Below are positions 12,344 to 19,490 of a stretch of 64,000 bases of DNA, piece by piece. Under the pieces are notes generated by a model. The model had not been told where the DNA came from, searched no databases, and saw only the letters and a program-made list of their open reading frames with translations. Numbering within the stretch: the first letter of the stretch is position 1; each line of letters opens with the position of its first letter. The stretch covers positions 310,001 to 374,000 of the forward strand of contig NZ_JACHFL010000002.1 of the NCBI RefSeq assembly GCF_014201875.1, written 5' to 3'. The position numbers and the translations under genes are program-made. This DNA comes from Deinococcus humi. Lineage in GTDB: Bacteria; Deinococcota; Deinococci; Deinococcales; Deinococcaceae.

Positions 12344-13024
12344 ATGACCACTCATTCATCTCGCCCCATGCGTGCGCGCAGCCTGACGGAAAAGAGGCAG
12401 CGGCGGGCTGATATTCTCCGCGCTGCCGAAGACCTGTGGGCCACCACTCCCTACGCGGACCTCAGCATGAACCAGGTGGCCAGTTCGGCACACCTGGCGA
12501 AAGGTACGCTCTACCTATACTTTGACACCAAAGAAGAACTGTTCCTGGCGCTGATGGAAGGACATCTGGAAACCTGGATTGACCGGGCGGCCACGCTGCT
12601 CAACGAGCGCCGCCCCGGCACGCCATCCCAGCTGGCCGACGTGCTGCTGGAGGCTGGGCAGGATGCCAGATCGCTGCGCCGATTGCTGGTGTTGCTGGGC
12701 ACGGTGCTGCAGCGCCGGGTCCGCCCGGAACTGCTCCAGGAATTCCGTCAGACCATCAACGCCCGTCTGGACAGCCTGCTCGCGCTGATGCCTCTGGAAC
12801 GGCGGCAGGCGCAGCGTGCCCTGACCCACCTGTACGCGCTGTCCGTTGGCTGGGAGCATCTGGCAGAGCAGCCGAACCTCTGGGGAATCGGGCGCGAGAG
12901 CACCGTGTCTGTCCCAGACGGCCTGAACACGCCAGATCTCATGGAGCATGGCGCTGATGAAGAATTCAAGCTGGCTGTGAGAGCGGTGTTCGAGCGTCTG
13001 ACCTCCCTGCCCGGCCCAGTCTGA
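12344..13024 (+). CDS. TetR/AcrR-family transcriptional regulator
   Basis: 226 residues. The N-terminal DNA-binding domain (about 17-65) shows RRADILRAAEDLWATTPYAD, SMNQVASSAHLAKGTLYLYF and the family-typical TKEELFLALME. The C-terminal helical domain (about 70-226) is the ligand/dimer part and is not conserved. A second methionine (residue 9) is a possible start. No divergent or downstream partner gene reveals its target; the large inverted repeat just downstream is more likely its terminator. Confidence 0.9.
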   Translation: MTTHSSRPMRARSLTEKRQRRADILRAAEDLWATTPYADLSMNQVASSAHLAKGTLYLYFDTKEELFLALMEGHLETWIDRAATLLNERRPGTPSQLADVLLEAGQDARSLRRLLVLLGTVLQRRVRPELLQEFRQTINARLDSLLALMPLERRQAQRALTHLYALSVGWEHLAEQPNLWGIGRESTVSVPDGLNTPDLMEHGADEEFKLAVRAVFERLTSLPGPV

Positions 13025-13032
13025 TTCCCACG

Positions 13033-13091
13033 GCGCCCTGCATTGAGCATGTCCGATTACGTTTTGATCGGGCATGCTCGATGCAGGGCGC
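13033..13091. repeat. 25-bp inverted repeat after the TetR gene
   Basis: Arms 13033-13057 and 13067-13091 match at 23 of 25 positions; both differences would be G-U pairs in + strand RNA, so a 25-bp stem with a 9-nt loop (TACGTTTTG) forms. No T-tract follows. Length and symmetry exceed a usual terminator. It could be a terminator or a small mobile-type palindromic repeat. Confidence 0.8.
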
Positions 13092-13211
13092 TCTTAGAGT
13101 CAGTTTGTTGCCATTTCATTTGAGTCCGCCACTCAGGCCGGGCATTTTTTCTTGCCTACGGCTCTATTAGGTCGGGTTCATCAACTAGCGGGGGCCTGAA
13201 AAGATTCAGAC

Positions 13212-13763
13212 CTAGGCCACGCTCATGCGGGCAGAGTCGTCCATCTCCATCTGAGCATCGCTCTGCCATTCCAGCGGCAATGCCTGCTCGCTCAGCCAGT
13301 GGTTGAGGGAGTAGCGGGCGCGCGCCAGCCCTGACATGGTGTGGTGGGCCACCTCGATGGCCAGTTGAAGGTCCTCCGAGGTCAGGAAACCCGCCTCCCA
13401 GGCCGCCAGCAGTTCGTCGGTATCGGCAATTTCCGCGCCCAGCCCGTCGTGCAGCACGATGTCCAGGTACAGGTCACGAACCGTCCAGACTGCGCCCTCC
13501 CGGCTGATCTGGGCCACGTCAATGTAGAAGTCATGTTCGCGGTGGCCGTGGAAGGCGTAGTGACAGACCACCAGATTCAGGGCGGGCAGCAGATGCGCCT
13601 GCCAGTGGCGAATGCGTGGGTGGCCAACGAAATCGCGGGCCACATACAGGCCCGCATCTGTCTCTTGGTACGTTTTCACCGCACGCTGCCCGGTATTGGT
13701 GTGATGACAGTGGTGTGCCGTGTCGTGCCGTTCCACCTTCACAGGATGCGCGTCAGCAAGCAT
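13212..13763 (-). CDS. DUF402-domain protein
   Basis: 183 residues. The core YIDVAQISREGAVWTVRDL, followed by YLDIVLHDGLGAEIADTDELL, matches DUF402 (Tyr-x-Asp ... Trp ... Asp-x-x-Leu-Asp ... Asp-Gly ... Asp-x-Asp-Glu). Characterised relatives include nucleoside di/triphosphate phosphatases and FomD, so a nucleotide phosphatase role is likely but unproven. The N-terminus is His-rich (HDTAHHCHH). TACGCT (13769-13774) lies 5 nt before the ATG. It is a single gene; the next minus-strand gene ends 80 bp further. Confidence 0.75.
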   Translation of the reverse strand: MLADAHPVKVERHDTAHHCHHTNTGQRAVKTYQETDAGLYVARDFVGHPRIRHWQAHLLPALNLVVCHYAFHGHREHDFYIDVAQISREGAVWTVRDLYLDIVLHDGLGAEIADTDELLAAWEAGFLTSEDLQLAIEVAHHTMSGLARARYSLNHWLSEQALPLEWQSDAQMEMDDSARMSVA

Positions 13764-13842
13764 GGGACAGCGTACCCGAAACCGTGTCGGCTGGCCGGGA
13801 GAAATCTAACATCCTGTTCGGCGTCCTGAAACGGCCTGCAAA

Positions 13843-16386
13843 TTACACCACTGGCAGCGCGTCCAGCATCCCGAAGTCGTGCGGTACGAACAGGCTGCCC
13901 TCGGTGGTGCCGCCGTCACTGAGGCCGGAGAGAATGACTTCCAGTTCGGGGGTACCGATCGCGGCGTTCAGGAAGGCGCGGTGGGCGCGGATCACCTCGC
14001 GCACCGTCTCAGGGGATTCGTGGACGAATTCCAGGCGCAGATTCCGCAGGCCCGCTGCCAGCCAGTCCTTCAGGTGAGGCGCGGCAATTTGCGGGCGGCC
14101 CTCAAACACGGTGTTGCGACAGCCCACATCCGCCATCACCGGGTGGGTGCGCCCACGCTCGTCACGCAGGGCCACACGGTGGGACTCGCAGGGGTGACCG
14201 CAGTTGGTGTAGTCCGTGCCGTCGCTCAGGAAACGGCAGAACACGCAGTGCTCAGTGTGGAAGACCGGCAGGTGACCGTAGGCGATGACCTCTAGCCGCT
14301 CCGGCCCCACCAGGCCGGCCAGTTCGGTGATCTGCTGCGCGTTCAGGTCGTGCGTGGGGGTCAGGCGGTCCAGGCCCAGGTTCAGCAGGGCGCGGGCCGT
14401 CAGCACATTGGCAGCATTCAGGGAGAAGTCCCCGGTCAGCTCAGTTTGACCTGCGTTCTGCAAGCCCTCCAGCAGGCCACCGCTCCGGACCAGAATCCCT
14501 GCTTCCAGCGACAGCAGGAATTTCTGCAAGTTCTGCTCGGTGGGCTTGAGGATGCGCGGACTCGCCACCCTCACGTCAATTCCAGTCGCCTTCACGCGCT
14601 CCACGCTGGGTTTTAGGCCGTACAGCTCCAGATAATCGAGGGTGATGGAATCCGGCGCTTCGGCCAGGGCAGCGTCGAGCTGTTCGGGGGTTCGCACCAG
14701 AACGTGAAGGCGCGGTTCACCCTGTACAGTGGGAGAGTCCGCAGCAACGACATCCAGCACACGCTCGATTCGCCGTGATGGAGTCTGCGCCCGGAGCGCC
14801 GTCAGTCCGTCGACCCCCTCCCGCCGCAGGCCGTTCAGGGCGCTGACTGGCAGGAAGCCCTCGCCACGCAAATCCACCTTCAGGTCTGAGAGGTGATAGC
14901 CGGTGCCGCCCAGCTTGCCCAGTTGCTCGCGCAGATTTGCCTCGTCCAGCGCGCGGTTGCGGGCGGGCGACAGCGGTTCGGGCAGGCGGGCGGTGAAGCT
15001 GCGGCCCGCCTCGTCGGTCAGGGTCAACTGGGGGGGCTGCCCGACGTGGCCCACGAACCGGGCGCTGACTGGCCGGGTGTAGACCGGATCGCTGGCCTCA
15101 ATCAGTGGTTTGACGCGGGCGTTGAGGCCCGGATCGTGCGTGCGCCATACCGGATCACCCACGCGCACACGGGACCCGTCCACCGCGCCGCGCCCAAAGC
15201 GCAGTTCGTAGACGCCTCCGGCCCGGACGTCGCCCACCTGCTGGCCGTTGTGCCACAGGCCGTACAGGAACCCACCTTCCTCGCGGCCCTCGGGGGCACG
15301 CCAGTTGGCGGGATCGAAAACCAGGCCGTCGCCGGGCTTGAGCGGCTCCGAAAGCTCGGCCAGCACGCCGCGTTCAGTGACGCCGCGCACGGTGCCGACG
15401 CGTACGCCCCGGTGTCTGGGCGCCCGCCCGCGCACCACGGTCTGGTGGTTGGTTCCGGCCATAAAATGGGGGGCCAGTCCGCGCGAGTAGACCTGCTCCA
15501 GATCCTGCTCCTGCTGCGGCGTGATGCTCAGGGGCTGCCCCGCCCACGCCTCATCCACGGCCTGACGGTAGGCGGCGGTGGTCAGGGCCACGAATTCGGC
15601 GTCCTTGTAGCGGCCCTCGATCTTCAGGCAATTCACGCCGATCCGCACCAGTTCCGGCACCTGATGCAGCGCGTAGAGGTCACCCGGCGACAGCAGGTAA
15701 CGGGCGTCGCCCAGGTCACGGTATTCACCGTCTACCAGCAGGTCATAGGGCAGACGGCACGCCTGGGCACACTGCCCCCGGTTGGCGCTACGGCCCCCCC
15801 AGGCCTCAGAGGAGAAACACTGCCCGGAGTAGCTGACGCACAGCGCCCCGTGGACGAAAGTTTCCAGCTCTATGTCGGTCTGCGCGGCAATGCGCTCGAT
15901 GTCGCGCAGGCTCAGCTCGCGGCCCAGCACCACGCGGCTGGCCCCGAAGCGTCGGGCATGTTCGGCGCCCTCGGCACTGGTAATGCTCATCTGCGTGCTG
16001 CCGTGGATGGGCAGGTCCGGGCAGATCTGATGGGCGAGGCGGGCCACCCCATGATCCTGCACGATCAGGGCGTCCACCCCGGCCTCGGCCAGGGCCATCA
16101 ACTGGCGCTCGGCGTCGCGCAGTTCACGGTCAAAGACCAGCACGTTAAAAGTCACGAAGCCCTGCACCCCGCGCGCGTGCAGGCCGCGCATAATCTCCGG
16201 CAGCGCTTCCATGTCGAAGCCTACCTTGGCCCGTGCGTGAAAGCCCGCGCCGTCCGCCCGTCCGGCTCCCCTGACCGGATTGACGCCGAAGAAGACCGCG
16301 TCGGCTCCGGCCTCCACCGCCGCTTTCAGCTGGGGAAAGCCTCCCACTGGACTCATCACTTCGGGCTTGATACGGGGGCGCAGCAT
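13843..16386 (-). CDS. U32-family protein, RlhA/YdcP type (long form with C-terminal extension)
   Basis: 847 residues from the ATG at 16386, preceded by TACACT (16395-16400, 8 nt away). The N-terminal TIM-barrel-like U32 domain holds PVGGFPQLKAAVEAGADAVFFG, the signature ETFVHGALCVSYSGQCF and the Cys-rich NRGQCAQACRLPYD, the cluster-binding Cys of the RlhA/TrhP group. These proteins hydroxylate 23S rRNA or tRNA cytidine/uridine with prephenate; older annotation as a collagenase is misleading. A second half (about 380-560, collagenase-associated DUF3656-like) and a third region with HTEHCVFCRFLSDGTDYTNC (about 750-775) follow. The last Cys-rich segment is like the repeat found in long U32 proteins. 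Confidence 0.88.
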   Translation of the reverse strand: MLRPRIKPEVMSPVGGFPQLKAAVEAGADAVFFGVNPVRGAGRADGAGFHARAKVGFDMEALPEIMRGLHARGVQGFVTFNVLVFDRELRDAERQLMALAEAGVDALIVQDHGVARLAHQICPDLPIHGSTQMSITSAEGAEHARRFGASRVVLGRELSLRDIERIAAQTDIELETFVHGALCVSYSGQCFSSEAWGGRSANRGQCAQACRLPYDLLVDGEYRDLGDARYLLSPGDLYALHQVPELVRIGVNCLKIEGRYKDAEFVALTTAAYRQAVDEAWAGQPLSITPQQEQDLEQVYSRGLAPHFMAGTNHQTVVRGRAPRHRGVRVGTVRGVTERGVLAELSEPLKPGDGLVFDPANWRAPEGREEGGFLYGLWHNGQQVGDVRAGGVYELRFGRGAVDGSRVRVGDPVWRTHDPGLNARVKPLIEASDPVYTRPVSARFVGHVGQPPQLTLTDEAGRSFTARLPEPLSPARNRALDEANLREQLGKLGGTGYHLSDLKVDLRGEGFLPVSALNGLRREGVDGLTALRAQTPSRRIERVLDVVAADSPTVQGEPRLHVLVRTPEQLDAALAEAPDSITLDYLELYGLKPSVERVKATGIDVRVASPRILKPTEQNLQKFLLSLEAGILVRSGGLLEGLQNAGQTELTGDFSLNAANVLTARALLNLGLDRLTPTHDLNAQQITELAGLVGPERLEVIAYGHLPVFHTEHCVFCRFLSDGTDYTNCGHPCESHRVALRDERGRTHPVMADVGCRNTVFEGRPQIAAPHLKDWLAAGLRNLRLEFVHESPETVREVIRAHRAFLNAAIGTPELEVILSGLSDGGTTEGSLFVPHDFGMLDALPVV

Positions 16387-16560
16387 AACAGGGCAGTGTA
16401 AGGGATGGGGCGGCAGGTCATATGGGCGGGGGGAACAAAGCGGGCTGCCCCACCCATTACTCAAGACACCTGGGCTGGTTGGAACCCGCCGGGCTGCGTC
16501 GTCCCTCAAAATGGGCCTGACTGAATTCGCCCCCTCTCCCCATTTCAAAGGAGTGCCACC

Positions 16561-17136
16561 ATGTCCACCGACAAAGAGTCACAGACCAATCCGCAGACCA
16601 CCGGACCGACCGACGCTGAGGTGCTGGACATCTTGCAATCAGCCTTCGAGGCAGCCCGGAATGGAGACGCCGAATTTCTAAAGACCTGGCTGGAGCGTGG
16701 TCTGCCACCCAATCTGCAAAACACGCGCGGCGACACGCTGCTGATGCTGGCGGCCTACCACAGTCATACGGAGGCCGTTCGCACGCTGCTGGACCACGGG
16801 GCCGATCCCGACATCCTGAACGATCAGGGGCAGACGCCGCTGATGGGCGCGGCCTTCCGGGGCGACACGGCCACTGCCGAATTGCTCGTCGAGCGCGGCG
16901 CCGGGCTGGACGTGGCCGCGCCCGGAGGCAGGACGGCACTGACGATGGCGGCGATGTTTAACCGCATCGAGATGCTGGACTGGCTGCTGGACCTGGGGGC
17001 CGATCCCAGCCTGCGCGACGCCAGCGGAGCCTCCGCCGCAGATGCCGCCCGCGTGATGGGTGCATCCGACGCGGCGTCGCGCCTGGACGCTTTGGCGTCG
17101 CGGCCTTCCGGCAGAGCAGAGGAGGGCGCGGAGTAG
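16561..17136 (+). CDS. Ankyrin-repeat protein
   Basis: 191 residues behind a strong site (AAAGGAG). About four ankyrin repeats run from residue 25 to 170, with clear TLLMLAAYHSH, TPLMGAAFRG, TALTMAAMFNR and GADPSLRDASGASAADAARV units. Such repeats mediate protein-protein contact; no signal peptide is seen, so it is cytoplasmic. Similar small ankyrin proteins often sit next to catalase or stress genes, not seen here. It is divergent from the U32 gene and followed by the aspS2 leader. Confidence 0.92.
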   Translation: MSTDKESQTNPQTTGPTDAEVLDILQSAFEAARNGDAEFLKTWLERGLPPNLQNTRGDTLLMLAAYHSHTEAVRTLLDHGADPDILNDQGQTPLMGAAFRGDTATAELLVERGAGLDVAAPGGRTALTMAAMFNRIEMLDWLLDLGADPSLRDASGASAADAARVMGASDAASRLDALASRPSGRAEEGAE

Positions 17137-17169
17137 ACCGCCGGGCCACCACGTTGACTAGTTTCCACG

Positions 17170-17199
17170 TTGAAATCTGGCCCGCGCGCCCGCTAGACT
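17170..17199 (+). promoter_or_regulatory. Promoter of the leader peptide and aspS2
   Basis: TTGAAA (17170-17175), 18-bp spacer, TAGACT (17194-17199). The start ATG of the leader peptide is at 17207, 8 nt after the -10, so transcription probably begins at or within one base of it (leaderless). Confidence 0.7.
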
Positions 17200-17206
17200 T
17201 GCCCGC

Positions 17207-17251
17207 ATGTTCGCGGCTAATGACAACAACAGCGACAACGATCCCCGCTAG
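17207..17251 (+). CDS. Asn/Asp-rich leader peptide of aspS2 (MFAANDNNSDNDPR)
   Basis: A 14-codon ORF too short for most gene finders. Seven of 14 residues are Asn (4) or Asp (3), seven of them within the eight-residue run NDNNSDND. It starts 8 nt after a TAGACT -10 and stops in a hairpin whose right side overlaps an antiterminator. The layout matches ribosome-mediated attenuators such as those of amino-acid operons: slow translation of Asn/Asp codons would change which hairpin forms. The downstream gene makes Asp-tRNA, and in this genus Asp-tRNA(Asn), so the sensed tRNAs match the regulated enzyme. I infer this; no Deinococcus report of it comes to mind. Confidence 0.8.
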   Translation: MFAANDNNSDNDPR

Positions 17252-17307
17252 GGGACGCCTGAGCCGTTGCGCCCCCGACTTCCTCGCCGGAGTCGGGGGC
17301 TTTTTTT
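17242..17307 (+). promoter_or_regulatory. Attenuator: 1:2 hairpin, 2:3 antiterminator, 3:4 terminator
   Basis: Region 1, TCCCC (17242-17246), pairs with region 2, GGGGA (17251-17255). Region 2 as GGGGACGC (17251-17258) can pair instead with region 3, GCGCCCC (17269-17275), with one bulged A. Region 3 as GCCCCCGACT (17271-17280) pairs with region 4, AGTCGGGGGC (17291-17300), followed by seven T (17301-17307): a perfect 10-bp terminator. The 2:3 and 3:4 pairings exclude each other. A ribosome at the leader stop codon (17249-17251) would cover region 2 and allow termination; one stalled on the Asn/Asp codons would leave it free. Confidence 0.75.
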
Positions 17308-17373
17308 AGCCAACACTGTTCTAGATCGACATTCTTTTGATTCCACGTCGCGCCCGCCCCCACAGGAGACCCC

Positions 17374-18723
17374 ATGACCACCGAAACCCAGCCCCCGCAA
17401 TCGGCCCAGAGTCAGACCACGCAGAAACTCCCCCGCACCCTGACCCGTGACCTTGCCCAGCACGATGGCCAGACCGTGCGTCTTCAAGGCTTCGTCCACG
17501 CCCGGCGCGATCTGGGCGGCGTGCAGTTCGTGGTCCTGCGCGACGTCTCCGGCATCACCCAGTGCGTGGGCAGCGGCCTGACCCTCCCCCTGCCCGAGAG
17601 CAGCGTGGAGGTGTTGGGCAAGGTTAAGGCGCACCCCAAAGCGCCCGGCGGGTACGAGGTGCAGATTGAGGAGTTCCGTGTGGTCAGCGCAGCTGTGGAA
17701 GCGCCGCCCCTGGAAATTCCCAAGATGGAATGGAACGTCAACCCCGAGACCATGCTGGATTACCGTTACGTCTCGCTGCGCGGACTCCGTGAACGGGCCG
17801 CGCTGCGGGTGAACGGCGAGATCGTCTACAGCTTCCACACCTACCTGCGCTCCCAGGGCTTCACCGAGATCAGCACGCCCAAGATCGTCTCCGCGGGGGC
17901 GGAGGGCGGCGCAAACCTGTTCAAGCTCGACTATTTCGGCGAGCAAGCATACCTGGCCCAGAGTCCACAGCTGTACAAGCAGATCATGGTGGGCGTCTTC
18001 GAGCGCGTGTACGAGGTAGCTGCCGTCTACCGCGCCGAGGAACACGCCACCAGCCGTCACCTGAACGAGTTTCTGTCGCTGGACGTGGAAATGGGCTTCA
18101 TCGAGGACGAGGATGACGTGATGACGCTCCAGAACAATCTGCTGGCGTCCATCATGGAACGGCTGCGCGAGACCTGCGCCGCCGAATTCACGCTGCTGGG
18201 CGCGACGATTCCCGATGTCCCGGCGCGCATCCCGAGGATCCCGCTGATGGAGGCCCGCGCGCTCGTCACCGAGAAGTACGGCCATCAGGTGGGCGGTAAG
18301 GATTTGGATCCGGAGGCCGAACGCCTGTTGAGTCAGCATTTCGCCGAAACCCAGGGCAGCGATTTCGTGTTCGTGACCAAGTATCCGCGCGCCGCCCGGC
18401 CCTTCTACACCCACGCCGACCACAATGCCGACGGCAGCCTGAATCCCGATCTCACGCGCGGTTACGATCTGCTGTTCCGGGGCATCGAGATCACCTCCGG
18501 TGGGCAGCGCATCCACGACTACGCCATGCTGATGGACTCGATCCGCGCCTACAAGATGGACCCCGACGCCATGACCGGCTACTCCGAGGTCTTCAAGTTC
18601 GGCATGCCTCCCCACGGCGGTTTTGCCATTGGGGCCGAGAGGTTGACGGCCAAGCTCCTGGGCATTGCCAATGTGCGTTATGCCCGCGCCTTCCCGCGCG
18701 ACCGGAACCGGCTGACCCCCTGA
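17374..18723 (+). CDS. aspS: Archaeal-type aspartyl-tRNA(Asp/Asn) synthetase (AspRS2)
   Basis: 449 residues behind AGGAGACCCC. N-terminal OB-fold anticodon domain (about 30-125, VRLQGFVHARRDLGGVQFVV) and class II core with motif 2 (YEVAAVYRAEEHATSRHLNE) and motif 3 (GGFAIGAERLTAKLLG, then FPRDRNRLTP). It lacks the large GAD insertion of bacterial AspRS, so it is the compact archaeal/eukaryal form. Deinococcus is known to carry a second, non-discriminating AspRS of this form that charges tRNA(Asn) with Asp for GatCAB amidation, the route to Asn. His42 lies where discriminating archaeal enzymes have Trp, consistent with relaxed specificity. Expressed behind the leader-peptide attenuator. Confidence 0.95.
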   Translation: MTTETQPPQSAQSQTTQKLPRTLTRDLAQHDGQTVRLQGFVHARRDLGGVQFVVLRDVSGITQCVGSGLTLPLPESSVEVLGKVKAHPKAPGGYEVQIEEFRVVSAAVEAPPLEIPKMEWNVNPETMLDYRYVSLRGLRERAALRVNGEIVYSFHTYLRSQGFTEISTPKIVSAGAEGGANLFKLDYFGEQAYLAQSPQLYKQIMVGVFERVYEVAAVYRAEEHATSRHLNEFLSLDVEMGFIEDEDDVMTLQNNLLASIMERLRETCAAEFTLLGATIPDVPARIPRIPLMEARALVTEKYGHQVGGKDLDPEAERLLSQHFAETQGSDFVFVTKYPRAARPFYTHADHNADGSLNPDLTRGYDLLFRGIEITSGGQRIHDYAMLMDSIRAYKMDPDAMTGYSEVFKFGMPPHGGFAIGAERLTAKLLGIANVRYARAFPRDRNRLTP

Positions 18724-18735
18724 GCTCTTCAGGGT

Positions 18736-18778
18736 GAGAGAACGAGAAGCACAGCTCTTTTGGGCTTCTCGTTCTCTC
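18736..18778. terminator. 15-bp perfect stem-loop after aspS2
   Basis: GAGAGAACGAGAAGC (18736-18750) pairs exactly with 18764-18778 across a 13-nt loop. The 3' flank is CGTTG rather than T-rich, so it may act as a 3' stabiliser as well as a terminator. Confidence 0.6.
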
Positions 18779-18827
18779 CGTTGTGGCACCCCCTGAACTG
18801 AGGCTAGTCCTCCCCAGACCGCCCGAC

Positions 18828-18875
18828 AAAAAAAGTGGAGCAGAGCTGGGCCGCACAATGGCCAGTCTCTGCTCC
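18828..18875 (-). terminator. Terminator of slyD
   Basis: On the minus strand GGAGCAGAG (18875-18867) pairs with CTCTGCTCC (18845-18837), then seven T (18834-18828). It lies about 20 bp after the slyD stop. Confidence 0.85.
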
Positions 18876-18896
18876 GCTTCTCTGTAGGCTCAGTCT

Positions 18897-19376
18897 TTAC
18901 TCGTGCTCGTGCATGTCCGGGGTGTGGGCGTGGCCGTGCTCCAGTTCCTCGGCAGTGGCGTCGCGGACGCCGACCACGTTCACGTCGAAGTTCAGAACCA
19001 TGCCTGCCAGAGGGGGGTTGAAGTCCACCTTCACGGTGTCGCCGTTGACTTCCATCACGGTGAACGGAATAACGCTGCCGTCCTCGGCCTGGGCGTAGTA
19101 CGTTTCGCCGATCTCAATGTCGTCTTCGAAGTCCTCGCGGGCCAGTTCTTCGGTGTTGTCCTCATCGCGCTCGCCGTAACCGTCTTCGGGCTGCACAGTG
19201 ACCTGCATGGATTCGCCGGCCGACTTGCCTTCCAGCGCCTTTTCCAGCCCCGGGATGATGTTGCTGTGGCCGTGCAGATACGTCAGCGGCTCGCCGGGTT
19301 CACTCTGGTCCACGACCTCGCCGTTCACGGTCAGCTTGTAATCGAGGTCAACGACCTTGTCCTGGGTAATGTTCAT
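18897..19376 (-). CDS. slyD: FKBP-type peptidyl-prolyl isomerase SlyD
   Basis: 159 residues. Prolyl isomerase and chaperone of the cytoplasm. The FKBP domain (DKVVDLDYKLTVNGEVVDQS, YLHGHSNIIPGLEKALEGKSAGE) is interrupted by the insert-in-flap segment (about 70-130) typical of SlyD. The short C-terminal tail HGHAHTPDMHEHE is His-rich and likely binds nickel or other metals. GGAGG lies 8 nt before its ATG and a TACACT -10 at 19441-19446 gives a leader of about 60 nt. It is a single gene with its own terminator. Confidence 0.95.
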   Translation of the reverse strand: MNITQDKVVDLDYKLTVNGEVVDQSEPGEPLTYLHGHSNIIPGLEKALEGKSAGESMQVTVQPEDGYGERDEDNTEELAREDFEDDIEIGETYYAQAEDGSVIPFTVMEVNGDTVKVDFNPPLAGMVLNFDVNVVGVRDATAEELEHGHAHTPDMHEHE

Positions 19377-19490
19377 AGGGCCTCCATGGCTCGCCCGGCG
19401 GCAGATGCCAGCATTTCGGGACGAGTTTTCTCGCCTGAGAAGTGTAACGCTTTGGGGTGAGAGCTGGGCCCCGTGCGGTGGCTGCGCAGT

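Noticed and set aside
14893..16401. 502-codon plus-strand frame inside the U32 gene
   Set aside because: Antisense shadow of a clear U32 protein.
17271..17307. Ordinary terminator of an upstream gene before aspS2
   Set aside because: The ankyrin gene ends 130 bp earlier with a promoter in between, and the terminator lies inside the aspS2 leader with competing pairings.
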